From assembly GCA_009809945.1 (NCBI GenBank), contig WTPW01000705.1, forward strand, positions 18,992 through 82,991: 64,000 bases of DNA, written 5' to 3'. This document shows, piece after piece, positions 1 to 10,618 of this stretch; within the stretch, counting starts at the first letter, position 1, and the number at the start of each line of letters is the position of its first letter. A model generated the notes under the pieces. That model was not told the DNA's origin, ran no database searches, and saw only the letters and a list, made by a program, of their open reading frames with translations. The position numbers were made by a program, and so were the translations under genes. Origin of the DNA: Gigaspora margarita. Its lineage: Eukaryota > Glomeromycota > Glomeromycetes > Diversisporales > Gigasporaceae.

Positions 1-45
1 TTCGCAAGTCTTCGCAAGTTTTTGCAAGTTCTTGCAAGGCTTCGC
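1..45. repeat. 10-bp tandem repeat (TTCGCAAGTC type)
   Basis: About four and a half decamers of the form TTCGCAAGTC or TTTGCAAGTT open the window. The array probably continues to the left of position 1. A different decamer array (AAGTGAATAT) lies just before the right-hand copy of the neighbouring repeat family at 63385. Confidence 0.7.
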
Positions 46-430
46 TTTATTTATTTTTTCATTTCATGTTTTTTGTTTTTGTTTTTTTTTGGTTTATTTT
101 TAAATTTTTTTTATTAATTTTTTTTATTTCGGCACTTTGCGAGAACAGAACCCTTACTTCGTGGTACTTTGCAAGAAAACCAACCTGGACTTTTTTGGCA
201 CTTCGCGACTTTTTTGGTATTTTGCAAGAAGCTTTGGCAATTTCATTATTTGCAAGAACGCAAACTCTTACTTCAGAGAAATGAAGATTTGGGACTTTGT
301 TTATTTTTTTTTATTAGACTTTGTTTTTTCATTTTTTTTTTACTTATTTTTTTAATTTTTATTTTATTTTATTTATTTCTGACTTCTTCGACACTTTGCG
401 GCTTTCCTGGCACTTTCTCTGGCCTTTGCA
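46..430. other. T-rich low-complexity stretch, no gene
   Basis: Long T runs alternate with short CTTTGCAAGAA-like words. The open frames here are phenylalanine-rich low-complexity readings overlapping in several frames; I see no domain or splice structure. Confidence 0.6.
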
Positions 431-439
431 AGAATATTT

Positions 440-835
440 TAAAAAGAGAGCGAAACGTCGTTATAGGCAAAACAAAAGAAGTAGTCAAAGCGAAGACGAT
501 AGAAAACAAAGAAGCGAAGATAATAGCTAACTATGGGTTGAGCGAAAATAAGTGTATAGGGCTAGTTTTTTGTATATAGTATAGAATTAGATGCAACGAA
601 GTGCGAAAGTATTTAAAATAATATGTAATAATGTAAAAAATAATACTGTAAAGAATGTATAATATTTAAATTATAATATATAATAAAATATGTAATATTG
701 TTTAAAAATTTTTAAATATAATTAAAATATAATAATAAATAAAAAAATATAAAATTTTATATTAAATTGCGAAACCGTGCGAAATATTGCGAAAACATGT
801 AAAAAAGCGTGATTATGTGAATATGTATATTGTTT
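440..835 (+). repeat. Dispersed repeat K, left copy
   Basis: Shares with 63385-63720 the block AGTGTATAGGGCTAG (AGTATATAGGGCTAG at right), the word AAGTGCGAAAGTA, a long AT block ending ATTAAATTGCGAAA, and GATTATGTGAATAT. Same orientation and order in both copies. No terminal repeats or target duplication recognised, so the class is unknown. Confidence 0.6.
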
Positions 836-840
836 ATTTA

Positions 841-1195
841 TTTTTTAAAAAATTTTGAAAATTTGCAAAAATTTGCAAAATATTGCGAAACAATGCGAAA
901 ATATCAAAATATTACCTCCTGCGCGCATTAGTTTATTGATCTGCATGAGTACGCGACCCCTGTAGGGGGTAATTTTGCATTTTTTTTATTTGCAATATAT
1001 TTCGAAATATTTCGAAATAATAACCGTAATATTACCGTAATATGACGTAATATATTACGTAATAAATCGTATCAAACGTAAGATTTTCGTCATATTACGG
1101 GCTGTAATATCTGACGTAAGATTACGTATATATAATTCGCTGATGTAATAACAATAAGCCATTATTTTTATCTCATGTAGTAATACTTGTAGATT
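841..1195. other. Intergenic, CpG-containing, with short palindromes
   Basis: A small imperfect hairpin spans 914-980 (ATTACCTCCTG...CCTGTAGGGGGTAAT). From 1015 to 1130 there are repeated GTAATAT and TTACGTAA words that form overlapping palindromes. No coding signal. Confidence 0.5.
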
Positions 1196-1400
1196 GATAA
1201 CTACTATTTATATCATAATATAATTCCCAAACTATTAATTCAGCTTCAGTTTTTCCTTACCATTACACTATTCAAAGTCTTTAAAGCGAGGATCCAAAAA
1301 TGTTATAATAAGTGAAATATTAGATAGAACTGTCCATAATTCATCTTATAACAAAAAGATTGCTACATGAACTTATTGTAGTATGCCAGTAGTCAGTATT

Positions 1401-1665
1401 GTCACAGGACAGCTTTGGACTATGATTTGAACAATTTTGAACAATTTTGAACAATTAAATAAAGTAAAATTATTTAAAATTTTATTAAGATAATCTATTT
1501 TAATTTTAACTGAAATGTGTTCAGCATCTAAAAAAATATATAGTTATATATTTTTTAGATAGATTTATTAATTATTAAAGCCTGAACAAGCTTTGGACAA
1601 TTTTGAATATTTGGACAATTTTGAATATGGACAAGCCAAAAAAGGCTATGAACAGTCAAAATGTA
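1401..1665 (+). mobile_element. Dispersed repeat L, copy 1 (MITE-like)
   Basis: About 265 bp closely matching 26690-26955. It begins near CAGCTTTGGACTATGATTTG, carries three tandem TTTTGAACAA words, and ends near GGACAAGCCAAAAAAGG. It sits inside the C-terminal part of hAT fossil 1. No clear target duplication. Confidence 0.65.
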
Positions 1666-1698
1666 CAACACTACCAGTAGTATTTACTGATGATAAGT

Positions 1699-1879
1699 AG
1701 GATCCTGAAATATACATAGATAGGTCAGGTATGAGTTTGCTTATTTTTAAGGTTTTTTATATAGATCTTTTCCATTTATAGTAATTTTTTTGCTTATTTT
1801 TGAAGTTTTTTCTGCAGATATTTTCTTTTTTAGTAACCCTACAATTAACCTTACCTATCTATGTATATTTCGGGATCCT
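1699..1879 (+). mobile_element. hAT-type MITE A, copy 1, TSD TGATAAGT
   Basis: 181 bp with inverted ends (AGGATCCTGAAATATACATA and its complement) and a perfect 8-bp target duplication TGATAAGT at 1691-1698 and 1880-1887. The interior holds inverted TTTGCTTATTTTTGA words. Eight-bp duplications are diagnostic of hAT-mobilised elements. Inserted in hAT fossil 1. Confidence 0.9.
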
Positions 1880-2315
1880 TGATAAGTTCTTTACAGTATA
1901 GTTTTTTTTTATGATATCTTTGTATATTACAATACTTATTCTTCATTTTTGTTTAAATTGACAGTGTGTATGTTGTTACTGTTGTCTTGATCCACCTGAT
2001 GGAAGTTCATAATTACTATCAGAATTAGTTTCATTTCCATTATTATTTCCAATTTAGAGCCATATATTAAATCAAGATAATTTCTTCTGCTTCTTTACAT
2101 GGAGCAAAAAATTTTAAGCAAATCCATATATGGATTAATAAGGGTTATAATTGGGTATATTGTGCCACATATTTTGCATGTTATACATTCAATTGGTTCT
2201 AATAAACCAATTTTTTGTTGCAGCGATTCTCTTTCTTCTAAACTTAAACATAAATGCTTTAACTTTTCATCTTCTGTATAGATACTCAATTAGATTTTAA
2301 AAGTAAATTTATATA

Positions 2316-3057
2316 CAGTCAGACCTCTCTATAATCACAAGTTGGTCGCACCCTATTTTGGTGATTGTATAGAGGTGTAACTATAAATAAAGTACTTTGT
2401 TATAATCACATGACCAAAGGTCAATTAGTAATATATTTGCGCATATTTGAAATACTATTAAAAAATTAAAATATTTGATTGTGAATAACATTTGATCCAG
2501 TGGTTCAAATTGGATGAAATGACTACTAGAGTGTTTTCTAAAGAGTATAAAATTGTCAAATCTAGTTACAAAATGCTAAAATCATTAAGAATTGATTGCC
2601 TAGATATTTAAATTTAATCAATTCTTAAACATGTAAAGTGATACAAATTCCTAACGATCACAGGAGCCTGTGATTGGAATTTAACGATTTTGGGCTCATT
2701 AGAGTCATCTCATCAAGACAAACATTTTGGTAGTTATTTCATTTAAATCAGACTGCTGCATCAAAAGTTATTTGCTGTCAAACCTTTAAGAATTTTTAAT
2801 AGAATATTTTAAATAAATATAAATATGAATATCTGCCAATCAGATTTTTTTATTCCATATTTGGTCAAAATTTGTGACTATAAAGAGGGTTTTTATTAAT
2901 AAAATTGATAAAAAAATCAAAATTTTTTGTGATAGTGATTATAGCTGATTTGTGATTATAAGGAGGTTTTTTTACTATATTTAAGTCCATTGCACAATAT
3001 TGGGTACTTATATAGAGGTGTGACTATATGGGGTGTGACTATAGAGAGGTCTGACTA
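2316..3057 (+). mobile_element. pogo/Tigger-like TA MITE T1, copy 1
   Basis: 742 bp with termini CAGTCAGACCTCTCTATAAT and a matching inverted right end, flanked by TA. A near twin lies at 50201-50949. The ends resemble those of the pogo/Tigger branch of Tc1/mariner (inference). The interior is palindromic and contains the TCTCA/TGAGA module described in the findings. It splits hAT fossil 1 after the TRWSS motif. Confidence 0.85.
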
Positions 3058-4099
3058 TATATGAGTTTTATATAATTATGTAACTTGAGAATTCTCTTTT
3101 ATATATAATATATCAGAACTCCATCTTGTCTTTACATTTGTTAAAATGTTAATTGGGTTTGTGTATTTATTTTTAGATAATTGGTGGTCTTGTTAAGAAT
3201 TTTTATGTTGCATTGTATGAAGTTTTTGGTCTTGTTTTGGTGAATGAAAAAAAGCTTGCAAGCTTTTTATTTAGTGATGAAACAGCTTATATTGCTTTAA
3301 ACCTTCCAGTACTGAAAGCTACAAAATATGTGTAGCGCAAGACTAGTATTTAATTTGGTTGTTGTACTTATCACTTAACAAATTGGGTGCTTTTAATATA
3401 TTTATCTTATTGTCAGTAGCTACTACAAAAACTTTTGAAGACAGATCCCAAACTTCTATTATTTTTGATAATTTATCACTAATAACCTCACTAGTATGAA
3501 AATAAAAAAGATAATTACATATTAATAAGGCCTCTCAACATTCAAATTCTGTAGTTAACCAGGTTGTAGTTATACCCAAATAACTATGACAAGACTTGGC
3601 TATCCAAAGATTAGTTGTTAAATGTACTGCTGTAATTATTACTTAATAAGGAATGAAGCTGTTTTTTACTCCATTCGTATGCCAAATAAAGTATTTCTTT
3701 AATAGTTTTATCACAAGAAATCCTATAGCCTGGTTCACATATTAACAGAAAATTTCAGAAAGCATTAACTTGAAGTACAGTATATATAAAGATAGAACAT
3801 ATTTGAATAATAAACTTTACAAGTTTTTTAGTAATTTCTTTTTGCTATTTGTAAAAACAAGGTGTAGATACATTTATATAATTCATAATTTGAAGTTGGT
3901 TACTACAAGGCTTATATAAAATTACAGCAAGTTAAATTTTGATGAATATAATGAAATAAATTTTTTAGAAAAAATGTTTATCTGTTAATTTTCATTCAAA
4001 AACTAAAGATAATTTTTCTTCATAATATAGTATAGATAGCCTAGTCATAGCAAATAAAAATTTTTAGTAGCCAAATTCAGATTTTATTTTTTATATATA

Positions 4100-5007
4100 A
4101 GGTGATGGTACCTAATTCCGTAGATTTTTTTTGTCACATATAAAAGTTCGTCAAAAGATTGTATTTATTTGTAAAATTTAATATATAAAATATACAATCA
4201 ATTTATTATTTAACTGTAAAATTTTTTATACATTATATACTAAAAATATTTTTTAATAATAAAAGTTACAACCCATATAATTTATGAGAATTTTAAAGCC
4301 ACGGGCCTAATTCTGTGGATACATAATGAACTTGATTTTTTGTTAAGTAAATTGAAGAAAGTTTGCTAAGTAATATGTTCATTACACTAAATTATATATA
4401 ATATAAAATTTTTTACAGGATTTGGACAAGATTTTATTAATAGACTTGGCCGCTTAAATGTGTGGTATGCACAAAAAATTGATTTTTTTCCATAGTCCAT
4501 GTATCTTGGGACTCTGTGATTCGATTTGGACAATTTTGGTACTATTCGAATCGTCTCACTGAGACGATTCGAATGATACCTAAATTATCCAAATTGGATC
4601 ACAGAGTCATAAGATATACAATCCATAAAAATAGATTTGATTACAGAAAACATCTTATATCTCTGGATCCCATAATCCAATTGAATAATTTTAGCACCAT
4701 TAGATTCATCTCAGTGAGACAATTCGAATAATACCAAAATCATCCAAATTGGATCACAGGATCACGAGATACACAATTGTATGTAAATATATTTGATCTT
4801 AAAAAATAATAAATATATCATTTATCTTAGGATATTTTGATCTAATTTAGCTAATTTTGGTACAGTTTTGGTACTGTTAGAATCATCTCAGTGAGATAAT
4901 TCAAATGATACCAAAATTATCAAAATTGGATCATGGGATCATAAGATATCATGAAATATTATAATTTACAGAATTAGAACAATTCACGGAATTAGGTACC
5001 ATCACCT
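4100..5007. mobile_element. TA element with AGGTGATGGTACC ends, nested
   Basis: 908 bp. Ends AGGTGATGGTACCTAATTCC and its inverted copy, flanked by TA. The interior is a row of palindromic units, each with GTCTCACTGAGAC-like centres (4553-4570, 4706-4722, 4880-4897). It lies within the 4035-5642 element. Confidence 0.8.
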
Positions 5008-5339
5008 TATGAAAAGGACAATTTGAAATTTTAGCTAATATTTATATATAAAGTGGCCAAATTTAAATTTTTAATATATATAAAGTGGCCAAATTTAAAT
5101 TTTTAAGAGCCCAAATTTGGTTTTTTATATATATAAAAGGTGGCCAAATTTTATATTTAATTATAAAAATGCTATAACTTTAATTGGCTTTAACTTTTTT
5201 TATAAATAGATTTAAAAAATTTAAAAATGTAGAAGTGTTTAGCTTGTTTTAATTTAACATTTTAAAATTGTATTTTTTTTTTACAATTTTTTTAAAAAAG
5301 GATTAGCAAGTTGAATTTATTAATTTTATTTGTCAGAAC

Positions 5340-5625
5340 TAGGGTTCCGCAATTTGATTTGATCTTCAAATATTTGAATCAAATATTTGATCAAATTCAA
5401 ATTCAAATTTGACTACATTTGATTTGATCAAATTCAAATCTGACCAAATTTGATTTGATTTGACAAATATTTGATTTAATTTGAAAATTAGTATTAAAAA
5501 TTCAAATTCAAATCAAATTCAAATCCAAATATTTGAATCAAATCAAATTCAAATTAGGGTCAATTTGATTTGATCAAATTCAAATTTGTCTAATATTTGA
5601 TTTGATTTGAATTTGAGGAACCCTA
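5340..5625. mobile_element. hAT-type MITE B, copy 1, TSD GTCAGAAC
   Basis: 286 bp with ends TAGGGTTCC...GGAACCCTA and a perfect 8-bp duplication GTCAGAAC at 5332-5339 and 5626-5633. The interior is built almost only from AATTTGATTTGA and ATCAAATTCAAA words, hence highly self-complementary. Third layer of nesting in hAT fossil 1. Confidence 0.92.
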
Positions 5626-5918
5626 GTCAGAACTAGGCTATCTACACTATATGATGTTTATTTTGCAAATATACTATAATATTTGTCGTATTTCTATCTT
5701 TTTGACAATAACTATAAGCAGCTTTACCTGTTCCTTCAAGATTGATTTCACAAATTTTACAATATGCAGTATTAGAATCACTTTCTTCTACTCAAAAAAA
5801 TGATGTTGTATGGTTAGAATTATTTTGATTTACACTTTTTTTGGTAACTAATTTTTTGTTTTTTTGGTCTAATATTATTTGTATTTACAGTATTCATAGT
5901 TTTTGATTCTGATGCCAT

Positions 5919-6712
5919 CCTTTTAACATGTACAAAAAAAATATATTTAATACAGATATCTAATAAGTATTTAATTTTTATTATTATTATTATTATTATT
6001 TTTAGTGCTTTTAGCTTCTAGTTGTAAGATATAAAGTTTACTTTGGCTATTTTGTGTACAGAGCAATTTTATTAATAAAAAAGGGAACAATATTGTTAAA
6101 TTTCAATACTGCATATAAAGTAAAAACATGAAACATAAAAAAAGAGATAAAATTTTATTTTACATAGTAAAGTTGCAGAAAATGATATTTGAGTACTTAT
6201 AATTACTAATTGCTCATATTGTATTTAACTGGTTGTATTTATATTTCCAGTTTGAGTTTATCCAGTTCATATGCATAACTAGTCGTATTCATTTACCTAG
6301 GTTGAATATTCTTCAAATTAGACTTAGATTTATTTGATATATCCAGTTCCAACCTCTACTCTTAGTAAGGTGCATCTAACAAAAAAAGTTCATTCAATTC
6401 TGATTACTAGATCAAAAGTTAATTAACAAAATGTAGTTTTGTTGTTTTTAGTAAATTAGATCAAAATTGGCCAAAACTAGTTATGATCTATATAAGAGAT
6501 ATTTGGATCCTAAATAACCAATATAATTATATTTTTTATTTAAGAATAAAGTAAATATAAATTAATTTTTATATGATCTTTATAGTACAATATAATTATA
6601 TTGATATATTACAAATATAGTTCTAGTAAAACTTTTTAAATTTGAACAAAAATTTGGTATTATATAATATATTAAATTGACTCTGGTTTAAAATGAAAAG
6701 AAAGCTTAGTAA
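5919..6712. other. AT-rich intergenic stretch
   Basis: Contains a (TTA)n microsatellite at 5978-6001 and, at about 6363-6480, an inverted fragment of repeat M (GGTGCATCTAAC, AAATTGGCCAAAACTAG). No gene seen. Confidence 0.55.
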
Positions 6713-6865
6713 GGGCCGTATCATTAATCACCTGATTATTTTTTATTAGAGGCCTACCCCCCTCCCTCTTCTTTAATATATATATAGTCAGGTTCTTATA
6801 TATAATTTCAACTTTTTTTACCCCCCCCTAAAAAATTACCTGATTTTTGTCACTCCCCTAAAAGT
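6713..6865 (+). mobile_element. TA MITE G, copy 1
   Basis: About 150 bp starting GGGCCGTATCATTAATCACC and ending TTTTTGTCACTCCCCT. The other copy at 13697-13851 has borders fixed by interrupted coding sequence. Interior has C-runs (CTACCCCCCTCCC) unusual for this AT-rich region. Confidence 0.7.
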
Positions 6866-7022
6866 ATTAATTAAACAAAAACAACCCAATTCAAAAGTTA
6901 TAGTACTTACCTAAAAAACCATCCTAACTCATATCTAATTATCTTTTTCATTAAGCCTAATATTGGCTTTATGAATATCTTGCTTTTGAAATAACAATTA
7001 ATGCCATTATAAACCTTGTTAG

Positions 7023-7300
7023 AACCCTAGACATCTTTTATATGTTATAACTAGGTTTTGGCCAATTTTAACTTAATTTGCTAAAAATGACAAAACTACA
7101 TTTTGTTAAATAACTTTTAATCTAGTAATCAAAATTAAATAAACTTTTTTTTAGATGCATCTTACTAAAAGCTTCATTTTTAAAAAAAAAGTTCAAATTG
7201 GATTACTGGATGCCAAGATAATTGCTAAAAACTGTTTTTTGCTTCTTAAATTTTAGAGTTTTTGCAAAAATACATAATGTATGATTTCTGTACTAGATGT
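7023..7300 (+). mobile_element. Dispersed repeat M, copy 1
   Basis: About 280 bp shared with 59172-59462, including GGTTTTGGCCAATTTTAAC, TTAGATGCATCT and ACTAGATGTTT. Ends read AGACATCT and AGATGTTT in inverted orientation, suggesting a MITE. A third inverted fragment is at 6363-6480. Confidence 0.65.
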
Positions 7301-7399
7301 TTAGTTACTCATTTGTTACTAGCAATATTAGCCATATTCTAATATTAATTGTACAACTAAGCCTAATCTAAACTATAAAAAAATGTATATAATCTAAAC

Positions 7400-7570
7400 A
7401 GGACCCCAAAATATCATAGATAGGTCAGGTATTAGTTTGCTTATTTTTGGAGTTTTATGCAAATCTTTTTTATTTTTAGCAATTTTTGCTTATTTTTAAG
7501 GTTTTTTGCAGATTTTTCTATTTTTAGTAATTTTATAATTAATCTGACCTATATATATATATCGGGTCTT
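7400..7570 (+). mobile_element. hAT-type MITE A, copy 2, TSD ATCTAAAC
   Basis: 171 bp; AGGACCCC...GGGTCTT ends; perfect 8-bp duplication ATCTAAAC at 7392-7399 and 7571-7578. Only 33 bp separates it from copy 3 in the opposite orientation. Confidence 0.9.
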
Positions 7571-7603
7571 ATCTAAACATATACCCAACTATACTAACTC
7601 AAC

Positions 7604-7782
7604 AGGATCCTGAAATATATATAAATAGGTCAGGTTAATTATAAAATTACTAAAAATAAAAGGATCTGCAGAAAAATCTCAAAAATAAGCAAAAAATTGC
7701 TAAAAATAGAAAAAATCTGCACTAAAATCTTCAAAAATAAGCAAACTAATACCTAATCTATTTATATATATTTTGGGGCCCT
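7604..7782 (-). mobile_element. hAT-type MITE A, copy 3 (reverse)
   Basis: About 179 bp in reverse orientation to copy 2. Flanks share ACTCAAC (7597-7603 and 7783-7789), consistent with an 8-bp duplication with one change. Confidence 0.85.
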
Positions 7783-7869
7783 ACTCAACTAACTTAACTT
7801 AAAAGCAAATATATCTGATTCTAAAAAATATGTCTAATCTAACATAAATATGATTTTATACAAGAAATA

Positions 7870-8470
7870 CAATCAGTAAAATAATAATGATATTAGAGAA
7901 CAAACAACTTTAAGATACAATGATACCAATAAAACAAGTACTCCAATATTAGCAAAATGACAGCTCAAAAGAATAACAATACTAGAGAAATATGGCTTTA
8001 AAATACAATAACAAAACAATAACTTTACAAAATAATGAACTTGTAAAATGATAGCTTCAAAATATGATAACATTAATGAAATAATAACTCCAAAAAGTGA
8101 CAATATTAAAGAAATAATAGCTTCAAAAAATAATAATATCAAGGAAAATACAGCTTCAAAACAGGGTTGGGCAATTGGACAAGTGGGTTGTCCAATGAAA
8201 TTTAAATTTCTAAAATTGTCTATAATTTTTTTTAGAAATAAGAAACCTCTGTTCAGAGTCAAGCAAACTAAATAATTAGGACAGTAATATACTACTAATT
8301 TTTGCTCTATATATTTTAATAAATCAATGAACACTGGACAAATTTATATGTCCAGTGTTCAGTGAAATTCACTGAACATAGAGGGCTGCCCAACCCTGCT
8401 TCAAAATACAACCACTAAAAATAATAGCACTAGTGAAATACAATTACAAATTATTAAAAAAAAAGTAAAC
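7870..8470 (+). repeat. Degenerate 33-bp minisatellite, interrupted
   Basis: Around 8047-8161 the plus strand repeats an approximately 33-bp unit (AGCTTCAAAAA...AATATTAA.GAAATAAT). Read in one frame it gives 11-residue repeats such as IIASKYDNINE, IITPKSDNIKE and IIASKNNNIKE. The period being a multiple of three suggests a former coding repeat, but no full frame survives. A hAT MITE splits it at 8162. Confidence 0.5.
8162..8398. mobile_element. hAT-type MITE with CAGGGTTGGGCA ends, TSD CTTCAAAA
   Basis: 237 bp with classical hAT-like ends (CAGGGTTGGGCA and TGCCCAACCCTG) and a perfect 8-bp duplication CTTCAAAA at 8154-8161 and 8399-8406. It contains internal TGTCCAGTGTTCAGTG words. Only copy in the window. 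Confidence 0.93.
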
Positions 8471-9464
8471 AGGTTAGAAAAAAAGTAAAAAGAACTAAAA
8501 AAATCTATACTTATTTTGTAGATTTGTATAACTAAGATGTAAACAAATTATTTTATTGGTTATTATTGTAATTAGTAATCATATTCTAAGATATGATAAC
8601 TAGTTAATCATTAGGTTACTTAAATATTTGGATTAAGAAATTGATTAACAGTTATTTATTAAAATATTTAGATATATATAGTAAGAAATTTAAATCAGAT
8701 TGGCTTTATTTTAATATAATTAATATACAATTAGTTGAGCTACTTTTATACAAATAATTTATCATTATTTTAATCTAATTTATGTATTTGGTTTTGTTGA
8801 CTTATAATTCAGATTATAACTAGTTTTATATTAATATCTTGCATATTGTATATATATATTAGATATGTATATATATATGTATCTATATTAAAAAATCTCA
8901 TGCAATATTACTACAAAACTATATATAGTATTTTATTAAATTGCTGTATTTATATATAATAGCAATATATAGCAAGATCATAAATTTTATATGTATGTAA
9001 AAAGTTAATAAAATATGTATAATCTATATAGTTTATTTATCATTTAGAGCATATCAAAGGACTTACTGGTAAAGCAATAGACCAAAAGTTTATGTATCAG
9101 GTTCCACTTACGTGATATTGAGCCAATTAGAATTTTAAAACATATAAACAGATCAATATAGTTAGCCCAATAAGGCAAATAATCCTATAAAAAAATTATA
9201 TAGTTCTAATTGTATTATGCTCTAAACTTTAATGTTTTATATTTTTCTAGTTATATACACATAATATTTATTTGAATCTTTATATAGCTAGAGCACTAGG
9301 TTAATAACCATTAATTAATTATAGTAGTTTTTTTAAAATCAAATTTGATATGATAAAAAATTTTTAGAATTTTACTTTGGTAATATTTGTATACGATTTG
9401 TAGTAAATCATCTATTTTATTAAATAATAAGTTTAAAAATTAATTTATTCAAATTAAAAAAAAA
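8471..9464. other. AT-rich stretch with a possible decayed tRNA-like sequence
   Basis: Mostly featureless. At about 9058-9112 a tract resembles a worn tRNA promoter: ACTTACTGGTAAAGC (box A-like), then AGGTTCCACTTACG (box B-like) about 25 bases on. No foldable cloverleaf was convincing; it may be a SINE head. Confidence 0.35.
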
Positions 9465-10592
9465 AAAAAATCATTTTTTTTTTCAAAAACTCTTTCTGAC
9501 GATCACTTGTACCAACAAATATACCAAAATTTTCGAGAAATAGATTTTAACGATGAACAGTAGAAAGGTAACAGAAAACCTGAATAAATAAGACGGCACT
9601 TGTCGTTTAGAAGTAAAGTTCATAGACTGCCTGCTGACAAGCTTAGAGTTTATCACTCACCGCGGAAAGTAAGGTACGGCACTTGTCGTTTAGAGATGGA
9701 GTTCATAGACTATATGCCGACAAGCTCAGAGTTTATCACTCACCGAAAAGCAAGTACTGCCCCACTCAAAGGAGTGCTATCATGTAGTCAATTAAAACTA
9801 TTTAAGAAAAGACCTACACTCTTTATAAATTTACAAGTGAACCTCTGGTGCCGATGACTCAAATTATTTTCTAACAAAAGTGGGCTTTTTGGCGTACCCC
9901 CTCCAAAAGATCGGCAATGTTTATTCCGTCCAATTTGGGAAGGCACTGGCCATTTTGGATTCCAGGCTTTGAGTGTAAACAAAGAAGCACGTAGAGATGT
10001 TTTGGAGAAACCACGAGTTAGAATCTACTGCTAGAATTTTCTAGCACTTTCTTTTTTTTCAGAACTTTCGTTTTTGGTTTCATTTGTTTTATGTATATGT
10101 CAAATTGCTTTGTTTTTTTTTTTGCTTTTCTCATCTTTGTTCAGTTATAACTGAATCACATTTAGGATTTCTGTTTTATTTTCTTTTTTTCTTCTTGTTC
10201 TTTTTCTTTTTTTCTCTTTTCGTTTCCTAAATGTTTTTTTTCTTTTGTAATTATGGCATGTAATTTTCTTTTCTCATATGAGAGTAAGGGTTAAACTATT
10301 GTGCTCAGACCTAGGTGGGAAAAGTTTTAAAGAAAGGATAGGTAGTCCGGACATGGCCGGCAGGTGCTACTGATAATCGAAGTAATCGGATGATGGTCAG
10401 AAGATTTTTTCAGGAGGTAATTCTTGCTGTGGCTAGTCACATTTAAGCGCCGTAAGGGAAATCTGAATGTGCTTTTATATTAAATAGAAAACGTAGTAAC
10501 ATATTATAAATGTAATAGTTATTTTAAAGTTTTACGAGAAAATAAAAGCAGGACTGCCAAAAGTTAAAAAAAAATAAAAAAATAAAAAAAAA
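9465..10592 (+). mobile_element. Poly(A) retroposon RP, copy 1
   Basis: About 1.1 kb ending in AATAAAAGCAGGACTGCC followed by an A-rich tail; TCAAATTAAAAAAAA flanks both sides as a likely target duplication. Near its 5' end an 81-bp unit is repeated in tandem (GGCACTTGTCGTTTAGA at about 9595 and 9676). The middle is T-rich. No reverse transcriptase frame is visible, so it is non-autonomous or a LINE fragment. It retains many CpG sites, unlike copy 2. Confidence 0.72.
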
Positions 10593-10618
10593 ATCAAATT
10601 AAAAAAAATATTAAGAAG

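Larger units (their letters stand above)
4035..5642. mobile_element. Composite TA element with GATAGCCTAG ends
   Basis: Inverted ends GATAGCCTAGT and ACTAGGCTATC, each flanked by TA, interrupt hAT fossil 1 between the BED finger and the rest of the transposase. The interior repeats AAAGTGGCCAAATTT and carries two younger insertions at 4100-5007 and 5340-5625. Confidence 0.7.
1200..5918 (-). pseudogene. hAT-superfamily transposase fossil 1, split by nested insertions
   Basis: Minus-strand pieces line up in hAT transposase order. It opens with ATG at 5918 (MASESKTMNT) and a BED-type zinc finger (YCKICEINLEGTGKA, then a His pair) near 5650-5790. Next come HLTTNLWIA near 3620, ATDNKINILKA near 3410, LSVLEGLK and PKQDQKLH near 3220-3310, NVKTRWSSD near 3130, LEPIECITCKICGTIYP at 2150-2210, and FLDPRFKDFE at 1272-1302. 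Apart from insertions about 1.9 kb remains, near the usual 600-700 codons. Several in-frame stops and frame changes are present, so it is dead. Insertions: 4035-5642 (itself carrying two more), 2316-3057, 1699-1879 and about 1401-1665. The element's own ends were not found. Order and motifs support hAT strongly; borders are approximate. Confidence 0.82.

Noticed and set aside
7873-8334. Minus-strand frame of 153 codons
   Set aside because: It crosses a hAT MITE with proven borders and reads an A/T-rich minisatellite backwards, giving a hydrophobic low-complexity string.
9600-9857. Plus-strand frame of 85 codons in retroposon RP
   Set aside because: It is created by the 81-bp tandem repeat and is not kept in the second copy.
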